Assembly (NCBI GenBank): GCA_020637615.1
Contig: JACKKC010000030.1
Location: forward strand, 1-38,590
Length of the DNA: 38,590 bases
Direction: 5' to 3'
Source: Rhodovulum sp.
GTDB lineage: Bacteria; Pseudomonadota; Alphaproteobacteria; Rhodobacterales; Rhodobacteraceae
Shown here piece by piece: positions 24,758-32,832 of this stretch. A program made the position numbers and the translations under genes. How positions within the stretch are numbered: position 1 is the first letter of the stretch; each line of letters begins with the position of its first letter. The notes beneath the pieces are model-generated. The model saw nothing but the letters and a program-made list of their open reading frames with translations. It searched no databases and was not told where the DNA came from.

Positions 24758-24766
24758 GAGGGCGCG

Positions 24767-25987
24767 ATGCCGGCGACCTTCCTGCTCGCGCTTACCCTGA
24801 ATGCCGGCTACAACGCCGCGCTCGTCGCGGTGGGCGCGGCCCTGCTCGGCATCGCGGCGGGGAGCGCCGGCGCCTTCCTCTTCCTGCGCAAGCGCGCGCT
24901 GGTGAGCGACGCGGTCGCCCATGCCACGCTGCCGGGCATCGGCATCGCCTTCATCGTCATGGTGCTTCTGGGGGGCGACGGGCGCAATCTCTTCGGCCTG
25001 ATGGTCGGCTCGGCGGTCTCCGCGGGGCTGGGGCTCCTGCTCGTGGACTGGATCTCCCGGCGCACGCGGCTCGCCGAGGATGCGGCGATCGGCGCGGTGC
25101 TCTCGGTCTTCTTCGGCTTTGGCATCGTCCTGCTGACGGTGATCCAGACCATGTCGCGCGGCCAGCAGGCGGGGCTCGAGAGCTTCCTCCTCGGGTCGAC
25201 CGCCGGGATGCTGATGCAGGACGCGGTCGTCGTCGCGGCGGGCGGGGCGCTGGCGGTGGCGGCGGTGGTGCTGCTGCGCCGGCCGATGACCCTCGTGGCC
25301 TTCGATCCGGACTTTGCCCTGGCCTCGGGCATCCCCGTGCGCCGGGTCGATCTCGCGATGATGGGGCTGGTCATGGGCGTGACCGTCATCGGGCTGAAGC
25401 TCGTGGGGCTGATCCTGATCGTCGCCATGCTGATCATCCCGGCGGTGACCGCGCGGTTCTGGACCGACCGGACCGACCGGGTGGTGCTAGCCGCCGGCGC
25501 GATCGGCGGCATCGCGGCCTATGTCGGAGCGGCCCTGTCGGCTTCGGCGCCGAACCTGCCGACCGGGCCGATCATCGTCGTCGTCGCCTTCGCGGCCTTC
25601 CTCGTGTCGCTGCTCTTCGCGCCCGGCCGGGGCGTGCTCGCTTCGGCGCTGCGCCGCCGGCGGTTCAAGCTGCGGGTGCATCGCCGGCAGGGGCTCCTGG
25701 CGCTGGCCCATGGCGAGCCGATCCTCGACCAGCTGACGCTGGCGGTGCTGCGCCGCGAGGGGCTGATCCGCGAAGACGGCGTGGCCACGGAGGAGGGTCG
25801 GGCGCTGGCTGCCAAGGCATTGCGCGACGAGCGGCGCTGGCAGGTGGCGCGGACGATCTACCAGGACGAGGCGATCTCGGGGCGCTACGACGTGCTGACC
25901 GCGATCGAAACCGTGCTGACCCGCGACCAGATCGCGGCGATCGACGCGCGGATCGGCGGTCCGGCGCTGGTCGCGGGGGGCGCGTGA
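24767..25987 (+). CDS. troC: Mn/Zn ABC transporter permease with a C-terminal cytoplasmic domain
   Basis: The 406-residue protein has an ABC-3 family permease part (residues 1 to about 295, eight or nine helices). It includes FLRKRALVSDAVAHATLPGI early and GLKLVGLILIVAMLIIPAVTA, the coupling and pore-helix signatures. Unlike the partner permease it continues with about 105 soluble residues: RRRRFKLRVHRRQGLLALAH, then LDQLTLAVLRREGLIREDGVATEEGRALAAKALRDER, which looks like a winged helix of the MarR/DtxR type, and a short helical end. Such extended TroC-type subunits occur in Mn transporters. It starts 9 nt after troB and overlaps troD by 1 nt. (Excerpts longer than 20 residues are approximate locators.). 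Confidence 0.88.
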   Translation: MPATFLLALTLNAGYNAALVAVGAALLGIAAGSAGAFLFLRKRALVSDAVAHATLPGIGIAFIVMVLLGGDGRNLFGLMVGSAVSAGLGLLLVDWISRRTRLAEDAAIGAVLSVFFGFGIVLLTVIQTMSRGQQAGLESFLLGSTAGMLMQDAVVVAAGGALAVAAVVLLRRPMTLVAFDPDFALASGIPVRRVDLAMMGLVMGVTVIGLKLVGLILIVAMLIIPAVTARFWTDRTDRVVLAAGAIGGIAAYVGAALSASAPNLPTGPIIVVVAFAAFLVSLLFAPGRGVLASALRRRRFKLRVHRRQGLLALAHGEPILDQLTLAVLRREGLIREDGVATEEGRALAAKALRDERRWQVARTIYQDEAISGRYDVLTAIETVLTRDQIAAIDARIGGPALVAGGA

Positions 25988-26919
25988 TGGACGAGGCCTT
26001 CGTCGCGCTCAGCCTGCCGCCGATCCTGATCGGCATGTTCGCGGCCATCGCCTGCGCGCTTCCGGGCAATTTCCTGATCCTGCGGCGTCAGGCGCTGATC
26101 GGCGACGCGATCAGCCATGTGGTCCTGCCCGGCATCGTGGTGGCGTTCCTCGTGACCGGCGCGGTGACGACCTGGCCGATGATGATCGGTGCCGCGGGGG
26201 CCGCGGTGGTGGCGGTGGTGCTGATCGAGGCGATCAAGCGGCTGGGGCGGATCGAGCCGGGGGCCGCGATGGGGGTGACCTTCACCTCGCTCTTCGCCTT
26301 CGGCGTGCTGCTCCTGGAGCAGAGCGACACGAGCTCGGTGCATCTCGATGTCGAGCACGCGCTCTACGGCAACCTCGAGAGCCTGATCTGGCTTTCCGCG
26401 GAGGGCTGGGGCTCGCTGCTCGATCCGGTCGCGCTGGCGGAGCTGCCGCCCGAGCTCGGCCGCATGGGCGCCGTCGCGCTGCTGATGGTGCTGCTGACGC
26501 TGGTCTTCTGGCGGCCGCTGAAGCTCGCGACCTTCGACGAGGGTTTCGCCAATACCCTGGGGATCCCGACCGTGGCGCTGGGAATCGGCCTCGTGATCGC
26601 CGCGGCGGTGGCGGCGGTGGCGGCCTTCGACGCGGTCGGCTCGATCATCGTGATCGCCATGTTCATCTGCCCGCCGGCCGCCGCCCGGCTGATGACCAAC
26701 CGGCTCGAAATCCAGGTGCTCTGGTCGGTCGCCTTCGCGGTCCTTTCCGCGCTGCTCGGCTATGTGCTCGCCGGATACGGCCCGCTCTGGCTCGGGGGGG
26801 AGAACGCGGTCAGTGCGGCGGGCATGATCGCCACGGTGGCGGGCATCCTGCTCGGGCTCGCCTGTCTCTTCGCGCCGCATCGCGCCCGCATCGGCGCGCC
26901 TCGCGACGCGGTGGGGTAG
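25987..26919 (+). CDS. troD: Mn/Zn ABC transporter second permease
   Basis: This 310-residue ABC-3 family permease pairs with TroC as the heterodimeric channel. It shows NFLILRRQALIGDAISHVVLPG near the N-terminus and DAVGSIIVIAMFICPPAAARLM toward the end, the same two family motifs as TroC. It lacks the soluble C-terminal domain. Its start shares one base with the troC stop (TGATGG), implying coupled translation. Two different permeases plus a TroA-like receptor make Sit/Tro/Mnt-type Mn (or Zn/Fe) import more likely than ZnuABC, which has one permease gene. Confidence 0.9.
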   Translation: MDEAFVALSLPPILIGMFAAIACALPGNFLILRRQALIGDAISHVVLPGIVVAFLVTGAVTTWPMMIGAAGAAVVAVVLIEAIKRLGRIEPGAAMGVTFTSLFAFGVLLLEQSDTSSVHLDVEHALYGNLESLIWLSAEGWGSLLDPVALAELPPELGRMGAVALLMVLLTLVFWRPLKLATFDEGFANTLGIPTVALGIGLVIAAAVAAVAAFDAVGSIIVIAMFICPPAAARLMTNRLEIQVLWSVAFAVLSALLGYVLAGYGPLWLGGENAVSAAGMIATVAGILLGLACLFAPHRARIGAPRDAVG

Positions 26920-26951
26920 GGCAGCTTCCGGTCGGCGGGATGGTGTTCGAT

Positions 26952-26971
26952 GATGTCCCCATGGGGACATC
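26952..26971. promoter_or_regulatory. 20-bp perfect palindrome GATGTCCCCATGGGGACATC
   Basis: It lies 32 nt after the troD stop and shares the 14-bp core GTCCCCATGGGGAC with the palindrome beyond rimO. It is a possible troD terminator stem (loop CATG), with only a weak TTG after it, or an operator for a promoter in the AT-rich tract reading into repeat A3. Confidence 0.5.
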
Positions 26972-27039
26972 TTGTAACATGTTGATTTTTATTCGATATT
27001 CTGATCTTTACCCTTTGGGTGCATTCCGAGCAGGGTAGC

Positions 27040-27176
27040 TTCACCATCCCGCCCGGCGGGCACCGCCGGGCAGCGCCCGCCCCGCCCCGTCACGCCGAAG
27101 GCGTGCCTCCGGCACGACGCGGGCGCTCCGCTCCCACCGGGCCGGGCGCTGCCCTCATTTTGCGGTGGGGCGGTCG
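27040..27176 (+). repeat. Family A structured intergenic repeat, copy A3
   Basis: The outer stem is GGGCAGCGCCCG (27068-27079) with CGGGCGCTGCCC (27143-27154), 12 bp. The terminal hairpin is CCCGGCGG/CCGCCGGG (27052-27059/27063-27070, loop GCA). The two overlapping inner hairpins are CACGCC/GGCGTG (27091-27096/27100-27105, loop GAA) and CGTGCC/GGCACG (27102-27107/27111-27116, loop TCC). It ends with GGGGCGGTCG. Confidence 0.8.
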
Positions 27177-27294
27177 AGGAAGAACAGGGGTTCCCATCCG
27201 GTGACGCCAGACCCTCCGGGTCCGTCGCTTGATCGCGCATCCGCGGGCATGCAGGATGCGCCCCGGCAGGGCGTGGGCTTCGGGGGAGGGGATC

Positions 27295-28113
27295 ATGTGC
27301 GAGCTCTTCGGGATCTCGAGCTCCCGGCCGGTCCGGGTGCGGTATTCGCTGCATGTCTTCGCCGAGCACGGCGGGCTCCTGCATCCCAACAAGTCAGGTT
27401 GGGGCGTCGCCTATCACGAGGGCCGCGACGCCTTGCTGATCAAGGAACCCGAGCCCGCGAGCGACAGCCCCTTCGTCCGGTTCATCGGGGAGCAGCCGCT
27501 GGTGAGCACCTGCTTCATGGCGCATGTGCGCTATGCCACGGCGGGCGAGCCGAGTTTCGCCAATACCCATCCTTTCATCCGCGAGCTGGGTGGCCAGATG
27601 CATCTCTTCGCGCATAACGGCAGTCTCGAAGACGTCCGGGAGAGGGCGCGCCTGCCGTCGACGCGGTTCCAGCCGGTCGGCGAGACCGATTCCGAGCATG
27701 CCTTCTGCGTCCTGCTCGGGCGGCTGGCGCCGAAGTGGACCGCCTCGGGCGGGCCGCCGCCGCTGGCGGAACGCATCGCCGTCATCGCCGAGACCGCGCG
27801 CGACCTGGCCCGGCTCGGCCCGGCGAACTTCCTCTATTCCGATGGCGAGACGCTCTTCGCCCATGCGCATCGGCGCAGCTGGGACGAAGGCGGCGGCCGA
27901 TTCAGTGCACCCCGGCCGCCGGGGCTGAGCTATTCGCGCCGGCAGGAGATCGCGGTGGCGGGCCTGCGCGCGGTCGCGCCGCACGAGGATACCGAGGCGA
28001 TCTATGTCGCGAGCGTGCCGCTCACTGAGTCGGGCTGGACGCCCCTGCCCGAGAGCACGCTGATCGCCTTCGACGGTGGCCGTGTGGTGGCGGAGGTCGG
28101 CACCGGCGGCTGA
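27295..28113 (+). CDS. Class II glutamine amidotransferase (Ntn hydrolase)
   Basis: Class II amidotransferases use an N-terminal cysteine to release ammonia from glutamine. The product starts Met-Cys2 (MCELFGISSS), so removal of Met exposes the nucleophile. The glutamine-site residues are present: Arg79 in AHVRYAT, Asn108-Gly109 in HNGSLED and Asp132 in GETDSEHAF. At 272 residues there is only the amidotransferase domain (YafJ-like) and no synthetase domain, so it must supply ammonia to a separate partner or act as a hydrolase. ATG 27295 is set by the Cys and by a GGGGGAGGGG ribosome-binding site. It converges on the ATP-grasp operon, whose ligases are candidate partners. Confidence 0.9.
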   Translation: MCELFGISSSRPVRVRYSLHVFAEHGGLLHPNKSGWGVAYHEGRDALLIKEPEPASDSPFVRFIGEQPLVSTCFMAHVRYATAGEPSFANTHPFIRELGGQMHLFAHNGSLEDVRERARLPSTRFQPVGETDSEHAFCVLLGRLAPKWTASGGPPPLAERIAVIAETARDLARLGPANFLYSDGETLFAHAHRRSWDEGGGRFSAPRPPGLSYSRRQEIAVAGLRAVAPHEDTEAIYVASVPLTESGWTPLPESTLIAFDGGRVVAEVGTGG

Positions 28114-28132
28114 CCCCGCGGCCCGGGGGGGT

Positions 28133-28169
28133 CCAGCCCGATCGACCCGTGGCGATCGGGCCGCGCCGG
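28133..28169 (-). repeat. Family B repeat core, copy B2
   Basis: This is the reverse-complement copy of the segment at 2449-2485, identical over 37 bp. The hairpin is CCCGATCG (28137-28144), an 8-nt loop, then CGATCGGG (28153-28160). It lies in the 116-bp gap between convergent genes (amidotransferase and ATP-grasp), where it could end transcription from both sides. Confidence 0.7.
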
Positions 28170-28229
28170 GTGCGGCCTTCTCCGGCTCCGAAGGAGCGGC
28201 GTCGCCTCCGGGTCCGGCACCGGTGCGCG

Positions 28230-29450
28230 CTATCCCGCGCGTACCTGGATCGTGGCGCCGATCTCGTCGAGGATGCGGCGCAGCTCGTCGTAATCGGGGT
28301 GGCGCACCCGCATCCAGGCATTGGCCATGAAGCCGGCCTCGACGGGTTGGGTCGGTGTGCCCGCGGCGGGGAAGTGGTGGCCGACCACCAGGTCGCCGTA
28401 GCGGCGCCAGATCTCCTCGGCGCCCTCGTAGCCGAGGATGCGCCCGTCGCGGTCGGGCCTGAGCGCGATGATGCCGCAGGCGAAGCGCCGGGACGGCCGT
28501 CGGTCGGTCCGACCGTGGCAGACCGCCATGGCCCATTCGCGGTAGAGGTCGAAATCGTTGCCCGCGCAATAGCTGTCCCATTGCCCGACGCCGGGCGGGC
28601 GGCAGCCGATCTCGGAGAACTTCAGGCCCTTGGGCCCGAAGAACCATTCCATATGGGTCGCCGCGGTGCCGATGCCGAGCGCCCCGATCACCCGGCGGCC
28701 CATCTCCTTGACCTCGTCGTAGCCGGGCGAATCCATCCGGTTGGTGGCGACGATCTGCGGCGAGATCCAGCGCGTGCGCATGCCGTCGAGCACGTTGGGA
28801 TAATAATGGCTGATGAAGTCGTGGCCGACCGCGCCGTCGATGGCGAGCGTGTCGTAGAAGCCCTCGTGGCCCTCGATGAATTCCTCGATCGCGGCCGGCG
28901 CGCCATCGGCGAGCCCGCTCGCCCGCGCCACCCGCTCGAGTTCGCCCGCGTCCCGGGCGAGATAGGTGCCCGAGGCGCCGGCGGCGTCGCGTGGCTTGAG
29001 GATGACCGGAAAGCCCACGGCGCGCGCGAAGTCCCGCGCCTCCGCCGGGCTCGCCACGCCCGCGGAGGCCGCGGTCGGCACGCCCGCCTTGCGCAGCACC
29101 TCCTTCATCGCGACCTTGTCGCGGCAGAGATAGGCGGTGCGCGCCGAGATGCCGGGGATGGTGCAGATCTCGCGCACATGCGCCGCGGCCATGACATGGG
29201 CCTCGACCACCGCCTCGAGCCGGTCGACCCAGAGGCGGCTCTGGATCTCGCGCACCGCCCATTCCAGCGCGCCCTCGTCGGTGACATTGGCGATCTGCTG
29301 GTAGCCGCCCAGCCAGGATTTCAGCTCGTCGTCGAGCCAGTCGTAGGGCCGGTCGCCGACGCCGATGACATTGGCCCCGACCGAGGCGAGGGCGCGGACG
29401 AAGAGCCGCTGGTTGGCGGGAAAGCCCGGTTCGAGAAAGATGACGTTCAT
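28230..29450 (-). CDS. ATP-grasp ligase, carboxylate-amine ligase type (first of two)
   Basis: ATP-grasp ligases activate a carboxylate as an acyl phosphate and join it to an amine. The 406-residue product begins MNVIFLEPGFP with a pre-ATP-grasp (Rossmann-like) domain. It has the nucleotide-binding lysines Lys112 (DKVAMKEVL) and Lys152 (VILKPRDAAGASG), a loop EEFIEG (189-194), and metal-binding acids near Glu268 (THMEWFF) and Glu280 (FSEIGCRPPG). This matches the D-Ala-D-Ala-ligase/carnosine-synthase-like branch, but the substrates are unknown. It is the last gene of the five-gene minus-strand operon, 10 nt after the esterase gene. The ATG is the complement of 29448-29450; the longer frame overlaps the esterase. 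Confidence 0.85.
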   Translation of the reverse strand: MNVIFLEPGFPANQRLFVRALASVGANVIGVGDRPYDWLDDELKSWLGGYQQIANVTDEGALEWAVREIQSRLWVDRLEAVVEAHVMAAAHVREICTIPGISARTAYLCRDKVAMKEVLRKAGVPTAASAGVASPAEARDFARAVGFPVILKPRDAAGASGTYLARDAGELERVARASGLADGAPAAIEEFIEGHEGFYDTLAIDGAVGHDFISHYYPNVLDGMRTRWISPQIVATNRMDSPGYDEVKEMGRRVIGALGIGTAATHMEWFFGPKGLKFSEIGCRPPGVGQWDSYCAGNDFDLYREWAMAVCHGRTDRRPSRRFACGIIALRPDRDGRILGYEGAEEIWRRYGDLVVGHHFPAAGTPTQPVEAGFMANAWMRVRHPDYDELRRILDEIGATIQVRAG

Positions 29451-29460
29451 CGGCGGCCCC

Positions 29461-30192
29461 TCATGCGACGATCTCGTCGAGATAGACCGGCAGCATCGCG
29501 CGCCAGCTCGGCCAGTCGTGGTCGTATTCCGGTCCCCAGGGGTCGACGCGGTTGGGGATGCCCTTGGCGCCGAGCACATTGGCGAGCCGCCAGCTCTCCT
29601 CGGGGTTCTCCCAGCGTCCCTGGCCGTAGGCGAGGATCATGAAGCGCCGGCGCAGCGCGTCGAGCATCGGCCCCGGGCCGAGGTTGGGCAGGAAGGCGAT
29701 GGGGGCGGAGAAATAATAATCCTCGGTGCCGCGGAAGCCGAGCAGGCTCTCGAGGTCGTAGGTGCCGCTCATGCCGATCGCGGCGCGGAACGCCCAAGGA
29801 TAGCGGCAGGCGACCGCCAGCGCCTTGAAGGCGCCGATCGAGGCGCCGGCGGCGACGATCTCGATGCCGCCGTCGGAGCAATCGGTGCGGATCGCCGGCA
29901 CGATCTCCTCGGCGACGCATTCCTCGAAGCGGTTGAGCAGCTTGCAACGGTATTCCGGCGAGCCGGTCTTGGAGGCGAGCGCGCGTCCCGCGAGGCTGTC
30001 GCAGGAATAGACCTTGATGCGCCCGGCCTCGATCAGCGGCCCCAGCGCGCCGATCAGATGCATGCGCTCGACCTCCTCGGCGTCGCCGCCGGCGGTGGGG
30101 AAGAGCAGAACCGGTTGGCCCCAATGGCCCCAGCGCACCAGGGAGATCTCCTGCTCGATGCGGGGCGAGAACCACCTAGAAGCCGTTTTCAT
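29461..30192 (-). CDS. Esterase-like alpha/beta hydrolase (esterase-D/Fes type)
   Basis: The 243-residue cytosolic protein has the alpha/beta-hydrolase fold of the putative esterase family. The first strand leads to VLLFPTAGGD (oxyanion region). The nucleophile elbow is AAGASIGAF with Ser118, and the catalytic histidine is His225 in EYDHDWPSW. There is no signal peptide. It overlaps the ATP-grasp gene at 30176 by 17 nt and precedes the other ATP-grasp gene by 10 nt, so it is firmly inside the operon. In a peptide-making cluster it could cleave or transfer an ester- or thioester-like intermediate, or hydrolyse a protecting acyl group. That is inference. Confidence 0.82.
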   Translation of the reverse strand: MKTASRWFSPRIEQEISLVRWGHWGQPVLLFPTAGGDAEEVERMHLIGALGPLIEAGRIKVYSCDSLAGRALASKTGSPEYRCKLLNRFEECVAEEIVPAIRTDCSDGGIEIVAAGASIGAFKALAVACRYPWAFRAAIGMSGTYDLESLLGFRGTEDYYFSAPIAFLPNLGPGPMLDALRRRFMILAYGQGRWENPEESWRLANVLGAKGIPNRVDPWGPEYDHDWPSWRAMLPVYLDEIVA

Positions 30193-31432
30193 CGCCGCGC
30201 GCCCCCTCCTGCTCGCGCCAGAGCTGGACGCGGGACCAGAAAAGCTCGGTGAACTCGTCGATCTCGTGGGTGGGGAAGAGCGCGGTCACCTTCTGGCGGA
30301 TCGCCTCGCGCAGCCGGGCGCTGCCGAAGAACTCGTAGGCGAGCTCGTCGAGATGGCCGAGATGGCTGCGGCAGAAGTCGCGGAACTTCTCGGTCTCGAA
30401 ACGCTCGTGGGCGATCCTGGCGTATTCGCTCAGGCGTTCGCGGGGCGGCAGGTCGCGGTCGGCGACCTTGTAGAAGGGCTCCCAGTCGAGGTTCCGGCGC
30501 ATCGGCCGGTCGGTGGCGGCGGCGAAGATCGACCAGCGCAGGTTGGCCTTGATCAGCCAGGGGAAATGGTAGTGCAGCGAGGTCACCTGGCTGTCGGGGC
30601 AGGCATTGGCGAAGTCGATCGGATACCAGGTGCCGCCGCTCGCCAGCGCCTCGCAGGAATTGAAGTCCCAGCCGAAGAAGGCGTTGATCGTCAGCGTGGT
30701 GTCTTCCAGCAGGCTCGCGTCCTCGGGCGAGAGGAAGTCGATGTCCATGGTGTAGCGGTCGTGCAGCGGCGCGGAGGGGTCGTAGTTGACCTTGCGCAGC
30801 TGCGGCCCGAGCCCGACGCAGCGCACGAACCAGTCGTAGGGCACCACCGCCTTCTGGATGTTCATCAGGTCGGTGCCGCTGGCGTCATAGGCGCGCTGGA
30901 AGTCGGCGAGGTCGTTGATCCGCGTCACGCCGCGCCAGCCGCCGCCGTGATAGGGCTTCATGAAGAAGGGATAGCCCATCTTCTCGCCGATCTCCTTCAG
31001 CGAGAACATCTTGGCGTATTGCCGCAGGGTGGGCTCGAGGTCGTCGGCGTGCTCGTAGGCCTTGGCCGGCAGCATCCAGGTGTCGGGCACCGGCAGCCCC
31101 AGCCGCATCATCGCCGCGTAGGAGGTGTGCTTCTCGTTGGCCTGGATCGACCAGGGGTTGTTGTAGACATAGAGGTCGTTGAGCAGGATCGCCTTCTTGA
31201 TCCATTCCCGGCTGATCGAATACCAATGCGTCAGCCGGTCGATCACCACGTCGTACTTGACCGGCTGGCGCAGGTCGAAGGGCTCGATCGTCACCCGCTC
31301 GCAATGGAAGTTCAGCCGGTCGCCCCCGATGCGGATGTCGAGCTTGAGCGCCTCGAACAGGCTCTCGTAGGCGATCGGCCAGCAGATGTCGGCGCCGAGC
31401 GACAGGCCGATGTTGACGGTGCGTTGTGCCAT
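30176..31432 (-). CDS. ATP-grasp ligase, RimK-like (second of two)
   Basis: The 418-residue product from ATG 31432 (MAQRTVNIGLSLGAD) has an N-terminal domain that recognises a substrate and an ATP-grasp domain from about residue 95. Nucleotide-binding lysines are Lys101 (NEKHTSYAAM) and Lys159 (PFFMKPYHGGGWRGV) with a glycine-rich loop. Metal/phosphate acids are Asp256 (FGWDFNSCEAL) and Asp273 with Asn276 (PIDFANACPDS), the D-x-N pair of the RimK/glutathione-synthetase branch. RimK-like enzymes join amino acids to carboxylates. The acceptor is unknown. It overlaps the downstream esterase gene by 17 nt. It differs clearly from the first ATP-grasp, so two distinct bonds are likely made. Confidence 0.85.
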   Translation of the reverse strand: MAQRTVNIGLSLGADICWPIAYESLFEALKLDIRIGGDRLNFHCERVTIEPFDLRQPVKYDVVIDRLTHWYSISREWIKKAILLNDLYVYNNPWSIQANEKHTSYAAMMRLGLPVPDTWMLPAKAYEHADDLEPTLRQYAKMFSLKEIGEKMGYPFFMKPYHGGGWRGVTRINDLADFQRAYDASGTDLMNIQKAVVPYDWFVRCVGLGPQLRKVNYDPSAPLHDRYTMDIDFLSPEDASLLEDTTLTINAFFGWDFNSCEALASGGTWYPIDFANACPDSQVTSLHYHFPWLIKANLRWSIFAAATDRPMRRNLDWEPFYKVADRDLPPRERLSEYARIAHERFETEKFRDFCRSHLGHLDELAYEFFGSARLREAIRQKVTALFPTHEIDEFTELFWSRVQLWREQEGARGDENGF

Positions 31433-31479
31433 TCTCCCCGTTCCCCCTTGCGGCGGGAGCGGGCCGGGGGCGCGCTCCG

Positions 31480-32757
31480 TCAGCCGTCTTCGTCCTTGCT
31501 TCCGGACCGCAGCACCCACATGAGCCCGTCGCGCAGCTGGTCGCGCCAGTTGTGCCAGTGATGCCCGTCCCAGGCGCTCTTGAACAGAACATCAACGCCG
31601 CGTTCGCGCAAGAAGCTTGCAAGCGCGCGGTTGTCCTCGGCGAGGCCTTCGAGCTCGCCGGTGGAGACGAAGGCGCGGGTCGGGGGCAGGGGCGGGGCGC
31701 GGCGCAGCGCGCGGACCAGGCGGGCGACGCGGTGGAAGACCGGGTGGGTGCGGCGTTCGAGCTTGCGCTCGTCGAGGACGAAGGAGCCCGATTTCAGCAC
31801 CAGCCCGCCGAAGCAGCCGGGGTAGCGGAAGGCGGTCGCGAGCGAGGCCACGGCGCCGAGGCTTGCGCCGAGCAGGACGCGGTCGAGCGGCCGCTTGGAG
31901 ATCGCGTAGCGGGCGGAGAGTGCGGGCAGCAGCTCGTGCACCAGATATCGGGCGTGGCGGCGGCCGCGGGGATATTCGCCGGTGCGGTCGCGCGACTGCA
32001 CGAGCGCCGCCACCACGGGCGGGATGTCGCCCGCGTCGATCAGGTTGTCGAGCGAGACCGCGAGATCGGCATAGGTCATGAAATCGTCGCCGTCGTGGAT
32101 CACCACGAGCGGGCAGGGGCTGCCGGCGGCGTAGCGTGCCGGCAGGTAGACCTTCTCGACCCTCGTCTCGCCGAAGACCCGGCTCTCGACCGGCAGGCTC
32201 TCCACATGGCCGGCGGGGGCGCCGCGGGGCTCGCTCCAGGCCGGCCGGGCATAGCCGAAGGTGCGGCAGACCGAGTTCTGGCCGAAGGGATCCTCGGCAC
32301 GGGCGGGGTTGAGCGGATCGACGATCCATTCCTCGCTGCCGGCCCTGCCGAGGGCGAGCTTGTATTCGAAGCGCCCGTCGTTCTCCACCGGGAGCCGCAG
32401 GAGCCAGAGGTCGGTGTCCGCGAGCCTCTCGAAGCCGGTCCGGCTGGCGCTTGCGTGGATGAAGCGCACCAGCTCGACGCGCTCGGCGCCGCCGCGCCAG
32501 GCGAAGGTGGCCGCACCCGGCTCGATCAGCGGGAAGGGCCGTTCGGCGAGAAAGGCGGTGACGGCCTCGGCGGAGGGCGTGCCTCCGGCGAGAAGCGCCG
32601 CAATGGCGGGATGATCCGTCACGGCAGGCGCGGACGTGGGGAATTCGGACTGGACATTCAACTCGTTGATCCACTGCTCGAAGGCGGTCGCATTGGCGGC
32701 GCGATCCCGGATGCCGCGCCCTGACGAACAATTAGGGCGCGCGAGGAGCGGATGCAA
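31480..32757 (-). CDS. Enterochelin-esterase-like hydrolase with an N-terminal E-set domain
   Basis: The 425-residue protein has an immunoglobulin-like E-set/CBM48-type N-terminal part (about 75-165: FAWRGGAERVELV, DLWLLRLPVENDGRFEYK). A Fes-type esterase domain follows. VVIHDGDDFMTY is the oxyanion region, LLGASLGAVASL has nucleophile Ser299, and WDGHHWHNWRD has candidate catalytic His399, His400 or His402. Fes-type enzymes cut trilactone siderophores, but this cluster has no siderophore genes, so another ester or lactone is likely. There is no signal peptide. The first 25 residues are unconvincing and the true start may lie further in. It sits 49 nt after the YbdK-like gene. Confidence 0.8.
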   Translation of the reverse strand: MHPLLARPNCSSGRGIRDRAANATAFEQWINELNVQSEFPTSAPAVTDHPAIAALLAGGTPSAEAVTAFLAERPFPLIEPGAATFAWRGGAERVELVRFIHASASRTGFERLADTDLWLLRLPVENDGRFEYKLALGRAGSEEWIVDPLNPARAEDPFGQNSVCRTFGYARPAWSEPRGAPAGHVESLPVESRVFGETRVEKVYLPARYAAGSPCPLVVIHDGDDFMTYADLAVSLDNLIDAGDIPPVVAALVQSRDRTGEYPRGRRHARYLVHELLPALSARYAISKRPLDRVLLGASLGAVASLATAFRYPGCFGGLVLKSGSFVLDERKLERRTHPVFHRVARLVRALRRAPPLPPTRAFVSTGELEGLAEDNRALASFLRERGVDVLFKSAWDGHHWHNWRDQLRDGLMWVLRSGSKDEDG

Positions 32758-32772
32758 ATCCTCCGTCGGATG

Positions 32773-32832
32773 CGGATCGGGCGGGTTCAGATCAGGCGGG
32801 CTCCGATCAGGCGGGCGCCGATCCGTCGGGTG
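32773..32832. repeat. Four 15-bp imperfect tandem repeats across the ybdK-like stop codon
   Basis: Units of the pattern CNGATCAGGCGGGNN begin at 32773, 32788, 32803 and 32818. The stop codon of the YbdK-like gene (complement of 32807-32809) lies within the third unit, and the same TGATC is present in unit two. Loss or gain of a unit would change the C-terminal end by five residues or alter the spacer to the next gene. Confidence 0.65.

Larger units (their letters stand above)
26920..27294. other. 375-bp intergenic region carrying palindrome, AT-rich tract and repeat A3
   Basis: Downstream of troD lie, in order, the 20-bp palindrome (26952-26971), an AT-rich tract (about 26975-27010), the phrase TTCACCATCCCGCCC (27040-27054), and the full family A repeat to about 27176. 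A spacer then leads to the amidotransferase gene. No gene is convincing here. Confidence 0.6.

Noticed and set aside
31480..32757. Siderophore locus based on the Fes-like esterase
   Set aside because: No siderophore synthesis, uptake or TonB-dependent receptor gene is nearby; the operon partners are amide ligases.
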